64,000 nucleotides of DNA from Bemisia tabaci. Taxonomy: Eukaryota > Arthropoda > Insecta > Hemiptera > Aleyrodidae. The stretch spans positions 48,010,985 through 48,074,984 of the forward strand of contig NC_092798.1 in the NCBI RefSeq assembly GCF_918797505.1, in the 5' to 3' direction. Shown in pieces: positions 57,890-64,000 of this stretch. Position numbers and translations under genes: made by a program. Numbering within the stretch: position 1 is the first letter of the stretch; each line of letters begins with the position of its first letter. The notes beneath the pieces were generated by a model that searched no databases, was not told the DNA's origin, and worked only from the letters and a program-made list of their open reading frames with translations.

Positions 57890-58633
57890 CAGTAATGTAG
57901 GGCATTCTGTCAAATGCCTGGGCAAATAGTCAAATATAAAGGATTGCAATTCTGATTCTTCTCCTAGTCTAGTTTTGGACAATATAATTCATTAAAAAAT
58001 AATCCATTATTAATATAATCATATAATATATCGACGGTGTAAGTCGGCAATCACATAACTCGGTTTGCGACGTCGCAGACTTCCTGTCATACTTTCTTTT
58101 TTAAACGGAAAACTACTCAACGGCATTTCTTTAAAACTGCCGTAATTTTTCTTCTCTGTGCGAAGAAAATTCTGCATTAACTTTAAGGAATGATGTCAAT
58201 TTGTTCTCCTTTAAAAAAATAACACAGAGGAGGAGATTTCCAGACATCACAAACGAGATTTGTGATTGCGGATTACGCCGTCGATATTTATATTGATATA
58301 TTAATTATATGAGTTCATTATTTCCTCATGTAAAAAAGCAGTCTCCGTAAAAATGTGTATCATTGAATAGTATATTGAACAATTTTTTGACCTTGAACGG
58401 ACATTTACCTTAAAATTTGTGGCATGTCATAAAACCCCATGAATTTCTGCGATTTCAACGTTTAAATATACGGGTAGTATTGTAAAGAGGAAGGAACAAG
58501 GAGAGTTCGTAGATTAAACATTGCAAACTCGTGAGCTCCGCCGCAATTTAACAAAATTTCATGAACTGTCCAAATACTTTTCTCTCAGGCATTTTATCAA
58601 ATGTCTGATTTGACTAATTTCCTGCGACATAAC
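57890..58633. repeat. Family M foldback element, copy 2, split by family C
   Basis: Left part GGCATTCTGTCAAATGCCTG and AAATAGTCAAATATAAAGGA; right part GGCATTTTATCAAATGTCTG and ATTTGACTAATTTCCTGCGA. Internal GGAAGGAACAAGGAG matches 25446-25890. Family C (58028-58287) interrupts it. Confidence 0.65.
58028..58287. repeat. Family C foldback element, copy 4
   Basis: TATCGACGGTGTAAGTCGGC ... GATTACGCCGTCGATA within AT-only flanks (ATATAATATA / TTTATATTGATA). It sits inside family M, so it is the younger of the two. Confidence 0.8.
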
Positions 58634-58669
58634 TATGATCAAGACTAGTGATATGAATGATTCTTTCAG

Positions 58670-58893
58670 TGGTTTTGGAAATCTTCGAGAACGGTCAGAA
58701 GCATAAACAACATTTCACGGTGAAAGCTTTGGACGAGGACACGGCTATCCGTTCTCTGATATTCGTGGTGAATCAAGAACACATAAAGCCGGTCATCTCC
58801 CTTCACTTCAACTGTCATTCCTACGGAGTCGTCAGTCTTCCGGTGTCCCTGCGACATCTCTACAAGTCCATGACGACGCCTTCATTACAAATC
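58670..58893 (+). CDS. Thrombospondin, exon 3 (rest of N-terminal domain)
   Basis: Two bases complete the split codon, then 74 codons, ending phase 0 before GTGAGT. The protein reads VVLEIFENGQKHKQHFTVKA then LDEDTAIRSLIFVVNQEHIK then PVISLHFNCHSYGVVSLPVS then LRHLYKSMTTPSLQI. The order VVLE..ENG..QHFTVKAL....IRSL...VNQ....ISLH.NC....V.LP.SLRHLYKSM fits the second half of a thrombospondin TSPN domain. A Cys in HFNC is the usual disulfide partner; its mate would be in the next exon, not seen here. Joined to exons 1-2 this gives about 168 residues. The open frame after 58893 is intron read-through. Confidence 0.7.
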
Positions 58894-58969
58894 GTGAGTT
58901 CATTGTATTGAGGAAACTTACTTTAAATTTGAAAAGTTGTTGAGCCGCATGTCGCATCCATATAGAATT

Positions 58970-59470
58970 ATGAGTGATACAATGTGAGCCAAAGATGCGT
59001 AATTTGTTTACAATTTTATTTTTCAGGTGCTAATGCATTTCAGGACTCAGCCCCAGTCATCAGAGCATTACCTAAAGATACATTGCCAAGTTACATATTA
59101 GAAAAATATAATTACAAAACAAGAGAAACCGGAGGTAGCAGCTACAACTAAATATTAGTCATAAAAAGTCCAGCAGTCAATTGAAAAGAAGATTACAAAG
59201 ACAAGACACAATTTTTTTTTTCTTTTTTGTTGTCTCTTTCTGGTATTAAACATATCAACTTCTTACAGAAATAAATCATTTAGATGTAACCTTACAAGAC
59301 ACAAATTAAAACGTACAGATTTCTGGGTAGTATATTTTTCTAATATGTAACTTAGCCATGTATCTTTAGGTAACCTCTAATGATGGGACTGAGTCCTGAA
59401 ATGCATTAGCACCTGAGAAATAAAATTGTAAAAGAATTATGCATATTTGACTCACGTTTTTATCACTCAA
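58970..59470. repeat. 500-bp foldback element just after Tsp exon 3
   Basis: GAGTGATACAATGTGAGCCA, CAATTTTATTTTTCAGGTGC, TAATGCATTTCAGGACTCAG and ACATATTAGAAAAATATA pair with TATATTTTTCTAATATGTAA, CTGAGTCCTGAAATGCATTA, GCACCTGAGAAATAAAATTG and TTTATCACTC. The arms are about 140 bases. Each arm contains TTTTTCAGGTGC, which looks like a splice acceptor, on the plus strand only at the left arm. Confidence 0.8.
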
Positions 59471-59591
59471 ACTTACTTCAGCAGAACGGAACTACGAAGG
59501 CTGTTCTGCTGTCCTCAGCTAAAACGCCGTAGCTCCATCCTAGATTTTTTCAGAGTTTTGTTGACAAAATATTTTATCACCGAAAAACCAA

Positions 59592-59904
59592 CGACCGTTT
59601 TTTGAGATCGAATTTTGAGATCGCACTGCTGTTGTCATCATGAGACTAAAGAATTCTAACGAAAAATATAGCATTCGATACTGATATCGAAAGTGCACTC
59701 GAATGCGATATTTTTCCTCTAAAAATACCGCGCCTTTGTGAAGTTGAATTTCTTGTGAAATTAGATACATGAATTCTTTAGTCTCATGACAATAGAAGTG
59801 CATTTCAAAATTCGAAACGAATGAAGTAGCTGAAATTAGGAACGAATTGATGCGATGTATCGCACGTTGCTCTGACACAAAAAAATGACAACCGTCGAAT
59901 CACC
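59592..59904. repeat. Family F element, left-truncated copy
   Basis: Right end GTCGAATCACC is followed by TTAA (59905-59908). Interior ATATCGAAAGTGCACTCGAA and GCGATATTTTTCCTCTAAAA match the copies at 62323 and 63137; the left terminus is missing. Confidence 0.7.
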
Positions 59905-59909
59905 TTAAG

Positions 59910-60362
59910 CGTTTACAATTGAGGTTTTACTTTTCGCCTTTAGCCATGATACGTGAAGAGTGGAAATTCAAAATCTGGAAAGTGTCATCCGGTATTGCTA
60001 AAATTGTGCATCTTGCTCCGTAGCGTAAAAGGACCTGAATACTTCCCTTCATTAAATTTTAGTGAAGAATGTTCTATGAACTTTGACCTTATAGAAACTG
60101 GTGCTCAATCGTAGCAACACCTGGGGCACTTGCCAGTTTTGAATTTATGCTCTCCCTATAAAAAAGATAAAAAAGCACTTGATGAAAAGATTCTCAGGTT
60201 TTTGATTTTACTTACTCAGAAGAGGAATAGAGGAACATATTTTGACAAGCTCGTTTCCACACCACCCTTAGGAAAGCCCGATCAGGTAGAGGATACGGTG
60301 CTGCTCCTGGAGGTAGAGCTTACGCGCGCGTTTTTTTTAACGTGGTGTCGCCAAGAGCCCTA
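59910..60362 (+). other. No recognised gene
   Basis: A 77-codon plus-strand frame at 60130-60363 has a mixed-composition segment (YFDKLVSTPPLGKPDQVEDT) but no recognised domain and no fit to Tsp. Probably chance or a relic. Confidence 0.35.
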
Positions 60363-60470
60363 ATCCACGGGGAAGGGAAGAAGAAAAGGGAGAGGGAAGA
60401 GGAAAAGGGAGAGGAGAAGAGGAAGAAAGGGGAAGGGAAGAGGAAACAAAAAAATACACTCACCAACGCC
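60363..60470 (+). repeat. Purine-rich low-complexity tract
   Basis: GGGAAGAGGAAAAGGGAGAG-type purine repeats over about 100 bases. Confidence 0.75.
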
Positions 60471-60601
60471 GATGCATCTCCACCTGTCACTTCTCCATGC
60501 CGTTTTTGATACTCCTAAAAACAGCTGTGCCCGAGAAGACGAAAGTAGTGCCCTCCCATCTGATTATGAGGAGGAAATAAAACAGTATCTTACCTTCGGT
60601 T

Positions 60602-60905
60602 GCGGGAAGATCCAGCAGCAGCACCTGGAACAGAGAATAAAAAAAGAAAAGAGAAGAAAGAAGGGAAAAAAAATAAAAAAAAAAATGCGACGATCCCGTA
60701 CGATGGCACCAGCAGCAGCACCTGAAACAATAAAAAAAGAAAAGAAGAAAAGAAGGAAAAAAAAAAAAAAATCGACGATCCCGGTACGATGGCACCCAGC
60801 AGCAGCACCTGCAAACAGAGAATAAAAAAAAGAAAAGAAAGAAAAGAAGGAAAAAAAAAAATGCGACGATCCCGGTACGACGGTGTCCCACCAGCAGCGG
60901 GCCTC
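60602..60905 (+). repeat. Tandem repeat, 84-90-bp unit, about 3.5 copies
   Basis: Units near 60602, 60688, 60772 and 60862 begin CGACGATCCCG(G)TACGATGG or its remnant and contain CAGCAGCAGCACCTG, then a purine-rich AATAAAAAAAGAAAAGAAG run ending in poly-A. The last unit passes into GC-rich DNA leading to the palindrome. Confidence 0.8.
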
Positions 60906-60954
60906 CCCCAACCCCGGCTTCCAGCGTCCCGGTTTCCTTTCCCACCTCCTCCCT

Positions 60955-61284
60955 TTTTTTTTTTTTTTTTTTTTTCCACTCGTGGCTTGCTGAGATCCTC
61001 CGGGGCGTAACGCCCCGGAGCCGCCGTCGCCGGCAGGGGCGCCCGCCGGGACCCCATAAGGGTCCGCTGGGCGCCCCCACCCCCGACCCCCCGCGAGGGG
61101 GGTCAAAAGCCCCCCCTTGCGGGGGGGCAAAGTGACCCCCCTCGCGGGGGGTCGGGGGCAGGGCACGCCCAACGGACCCACGGGGTCCCGGCGGGCGCCC
61201 CTGCCGGCGACGGCAGACCCCGGGACGTAACGCCCCGGAGGATCTCAGCAAGCCAGTCGCGGAGAAAAAAAAAAAAAAAAAAAA
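60955..61284. repeat. Very GC-rich palindrome bounded by poly-T and poly-A
   Basis: Left: T run, then GGCTTGCTGAGATCCTCCGG, CGCCGGCAGGGGCGCCCG, GGGACCCCATAAGGGTCC. Right: GGACCCACGGGGTCCC, CGGGCGCCCCTGCCGGCG, CCGGAGGATCTCAGCAAGCC, then an A run. The centre is CCCCCCCTTGCGGGGGGG near 61120. Arms about 145 bases, estimated over 70 percent GC in an AT-rich genome. The 294-codon minus-strand frame across it is a by-product. Confidence 0.85.
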
Positions 61285-61560
61285 CAAAACCCCTACTCCT
61301 CCCCCCGTGATCCTACTCCGCGGCCCCTCCCCCCTTGGAAAACCCTGCTCCGCGATCCTACATAAACCCAACGGAGTCCCCCTCTCCTCGGGAACCCCCT
61401 ATGGGAAACCCTGCTCCGCGATTCCGCCCCAACCCCACGAGCCCCCCCCTCCCCGAATCTCCCCCCTTGGGAATCCTCGTCTCGCGGTTTGTCCCAACCC
61501 CACGAACCCCCCGTTCCCCGGGAATCTCCCCCCTCAGCGAGCCCTCCCCCAAAACCCCCG
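61285..61560 (+). repeat. C-rich degenerate tandem repeat
   Basis: Repeated phrases such as AACCCTGCTCCGCGAT, CCCCTTGG(G)AA, CCCAACCCCACGA(G/A)CCCC and GAATCTCCCCCCT recur every 60-75 bases. Both strands remain open for about 100 codons because of composition. It directly follows the GC-rich palindrome and may be part of the same element. Confidence 0.65.
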
Positions 61561-61896
61561 CTTCTTCAGCCGCATCTTCTGGGAACAAACAAGATAAATC
61601 GAGAGTCATTAGTATGGGTTTGCAATGGATGACAAAACTGGTTTTCAGAATTCTATTACAACCCCTCATCATAATAGATTATGACAGCAATTAAAATAAT
61701 TGGACCCATGTATGCTAAAAGGAGCTATGTGTTTAGGATTTGCCTGCAACGTAGTGGCTTCTAGCCTAAATGTGTCCAGAACTCTCTCGCCAAGATTTTA
61801 GTCAAGGCATTATGCCACAATGAATCAAACGTAGGTATTATTTTTCCAAATTTTAATTTGAATTGCAGTCATATTCAGTCTTTGGACTTGCAACAT
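61561..61896 (+). other. Intronic stretch without recognised feature
   Basis: No supported gene or repeat. Confidence 0.4.
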
Positions 61897-62046
61897 CAAT
61901 TGGATCTCATTTTGCAATGAGAAACCACTATCTCTAGCTCTCCCATAAAAGCACGTATCTGAATAGGGAAACCAATGGTATGTACGTCGTTTCTGAAATT
62001 GGCAGCAAGAAATAGTGGTTCCTTATTGCAAAGTGTAATCCAATTG
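61897..62046. repeat. Family N foldback element, copy 2
   Basis: CAATTGGATCTCATTTTGCA then GAAACCACTAT pairs with ATAGTGGTTCCTTATTGCAA then TAATCCAATTG. GGTATGTACG-type sequence sits in the loop. Confidence 0.65.
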
Positions 62047-62322
62047 CAAGTTTGCATTCAGTCTGTAGAATTGAACTGCATTCAGCAAAAAGGAATTAGT
62101 ATTCTTGGCTCTTCAAAATTCACCTACTTATGTTGGAAAATTTATGAAACTCGTGTTTTTTCTACGGTGAACCGAAAAAGATAATTTATTTTTGCGTAAT
62201 GCAGCTCAATTTATCCCAGTTCAATGCAATATTATTTGACTGTATTAAATGAGAACCATGCACTGGAAGGAATAGCAAATACTTCTTCTATCTCTTTAAG
62301 CAGCTGAGGGCATTTAAGTTAA

Positions 62323-62758
62323 GGTGATTCGACGGACGTCATTTTTTGTGTCAGAGTGACGTGCGATATATAGCATCGATTCGTTCCATAATTTCAGCTA
62401 CTTGTCATTTCTTGTGAATTTTGAGATCGCACTTCTCTTGTCACGAGATCTGAAAATTCATGTACTAATTTGCACAAAGAAATTCAACTTCACAAAGGCG
62501 CGGTATTTTTAGAGGAAAAATATCGCATTCGAGTGTAGTTTCGATATCAGTATCGAATGCGATATTTTTCCTCTAAAAATACCACGCCTTTATTACGTTG
62601 AATTTCTTTGTCAAATTTGGTACATGAACTCTTCAGACTCATGACAACAGAAGTGCGATCTCAAAATTCGAAAAAAATGACAAGTAGCTGAAATATTAGA
62701 ACGAATCGATTCGATATATCGCACGTCGTTCTGACACAAAAAATTGCGTCCGATTATC
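62323..62758. mobile_element. Family F element flanked by TTAA
   Basis: TTAA (62319-62322 and 62759-62762) brackets GGTGATTCGACGGACGTCAT ... GCGTCCGATTATC. GTGTCAGAGTGACGTGCGAT and TCGCACGTCGTTCTGACACA pair inside, down to a central GATATCAGTATCG-type stem. 436 bases, non-coding. TTAA is the known target of piggyBac-type transposases; these termini do not clearly match piggyBac. Confidence 0.75.
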
Positions 62759-63136
62759 TTAAGGATACGACACGTTTAAAATATAATATGTTCATGGATT
62801 TTATGAATGAAATTAATTAAAAATTGATTGGATGAAATTTCAATCATACTAGTAAATACTACTTTCTTAATTATATGCAACTAATACACATTTAGGAGGG
62901 CACTACTTCCGTCCTCAATGGCTCAACTTGCGGAGCATCCAACCTCTTCGTTTCTTTCCGACCTGAAACAGACTAAGAAGAAAAAAAAGGAATGATTAGT
63001 TCTTAACCTAAACCTAACTTGAAAACAAAAACTTTTATAACAAATTAGTTTTCATCCTTGCTTAATATATTTGTCAAAACTCATACCTCCTCTTTTCTAA
63101 TGCTAAATCAATTCCGCACAAATATTTGGAACTTAA

Positions 63137-63553
63137 GTGTTTCGATGGACGCCATATTTTGTATCGCATCGATTAGTTCCTTATTTTCAGCTACTCGTCA
63201 TTTTTCTCGAATTTTGAGATCGCAATTCTGTTGTCAGGAGACTGAAGAATTCCTCACCAATTTTGACAAACAAATTCAACGTAGTAAAGGCGTGGTTTTT
63301 TTAGAGAGAAAATATCGCATTCGAGTGCAGTTTCGATATCAGTATCGAGTGCGATATTTTTCCTCTAAAAAAACCACGCCTTTATTAAAGTACAGTTTGT
63401 TTGTCAAAATTGGTAAGTGAATTCTTCAGTCTCCCTACAACATAATTGCGATCTAAAACTTCGAGAAAAATGATGGGTAGCTGAAAAAATGGAACCAATC
63501 GATGCGATATCGCATGTCGCTCTGACACATAATATGACGTCCATCGAATCACC
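63137..63553. repeat. Family F element, copy 3
   Basis: TTAA at 63133-63136 precedes GTGTTTCGATGGACGCC; the right end GTCCATCGAATCACC is followed by TTAG (mutated TTAA). The centre TTTTAGAGAGAAAATATCGC pairs with GCGATATTTTTCCTCTAAAA. Confidence 0.75.
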
Positions 63554-63849
63554 TTAGTGCAATTTTTTTTACGCTATTTGTTCTTCTGAGCTATTTGTTC
63601 TGTTAGCTAATAATTAGTAATTTCGAGTGGCTTTTTGCATGCAGCATAATTATAATTGTCCTGATTTTAAATACTTAAAATATCAAACATCATTTAATGA
63701 GCGATTCAATGATCAAAATGTGACTGTATGATACGTGCAAATTGACCATGCTGTACAGTAGAGGACATTGATAGTTTTGTCTTATTTCAGAAAAAATAGC
63801 AGTTTTCAGATAAGTGCTTTTGTGAGGGAAAAAAAATCGTAGTTTCAAT

Positions 63850-63974
63850 CGGATGCATTTCTGTCAAACGGAACTATGTGCATTATGACGTGAGCCCTGT
63901 TATGCATGTATGCTTATGGGTCTCAGGGCTCATGTCTTAAGGCACATAGTTCCGTTTGACAGAAATACGTCCAA
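63850..63974. repeat. Family A MITE, copy 6
   Basis: CGGATGCATTTCTGTCAAAC ... GTTTGACAGAAATACGTCC with the usual AACTATGTGCATTATGACGT and GAGCCCTG motifs. Confidence 0.8.
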
Positions 63975-64000
63975 TTACAATATGTAGTTCCACTGCGAAT

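Larger units (their letters stand above)
56331..58669 (+). other. Tsp intron 2 (2.3 kb)
   Basis: GTACAG...TTCTTTCAG, phase 1. Holds a family B copy and a family M element interrupted by family C; 56740-57880 shows nothing recognised. Confidence 0.6.
58894..64000 (+). other. Tsp intron 3 (incomplete)
   Basis: Begins GTGAGT and runs beyond the window. I found no further Tsp exon: the next expected segment (an RERK-like motif followed by the oligomerisation coiled coil) is absent up to 64000. Confidence 0.55.

Noticed and set aside
60487..61371. 294-codon minus-strand open frame, the second longest in the window
   Set aside because: It crosses poly-A/T runs, a tandem repeat and a GC-rich palindrome. 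It is Phe/Lys/Gly-rich by composition, and several other frames are open at the same place.

Overview
This is non-coding-rich nuclear DNA from a eukaryote, almost certainly an arthropod. It is AT-rich, carries two partial protein-coding genes with GT..AG introns, and is otherwise packed with short inverted-repeat (foldback/MITE-like) elements, minisatellites and homopolymer runs. No operons, Shine-Dalgarno sites or CRISPR arrays are present. A hemipteran such as a whitefly is my best guess, but that rests on general impression and is weak.

Two genes can be supported. On the minus strand, 11871-13055 is a 395-codon first coding exon of a ZNF474-like protein. It has a long basic, Ser-rich disordered region and ends exactly at a splice donor just after a C2HC zinc finger (RPRLITCRFCSREFGTASYP, then HEPRC). 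On the plus strand, three exons (29874-29982, 56160-56330, 58670-58893) join in phase. They encode a signal peptide followed by a laminin-G-like N-terminal domain that I assign to thrombospondin (Tsp). Intron 1 is 26.2 kb and intron 2 is 2.3 kb; intron 3 runs off the right edge, so the rest of the gene lies outside the window. The two genes are divergent, with about 16.8 kb between their start codons.

Layout: 1-11.5 kb is repeats (nested 1.1-kb element, two foldback elements, a 1.56-kb element with 65-bp inverted ends). 11.9-13.1 kb is the ZNF474-like exon. 13.5-29.6 kb is intergenic, with a three-layer nested insertion (15.7-18.6 kb) and a 1.35-kb foldback (26.6-27.95 kb). 29.9 kb is the Tsp start, followed by a five-unit tandem array that repeats the exon-1 splice donor. 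30.7-56.1 kb is Tsp intron 1, holding a 2.04-kb near-perfect palindrome (39.3-41.4 kb), a CpG-rich block plus GATCGA minisatellite (41.6-42.6 kb), and a composite foldback (48.9-50 kb). 56.2-58.9 kb is exons 2-3. 59-64 kb is intron 3, with a very GC-rich palindrome bounded by poly-T and poly-A (60.95-61.3 kb) and TTAA-flanked elements.

At least fourteen families of short repeats recur two to seven times here. I label them A to P in the feature list so copies can be cross-referenced. Most are visible as inverted repeats, and several show target-site duplications that prove the order of insertion. No intact transposase or reverse transcriptase is encoded, so the mobile content is non-autonomous.
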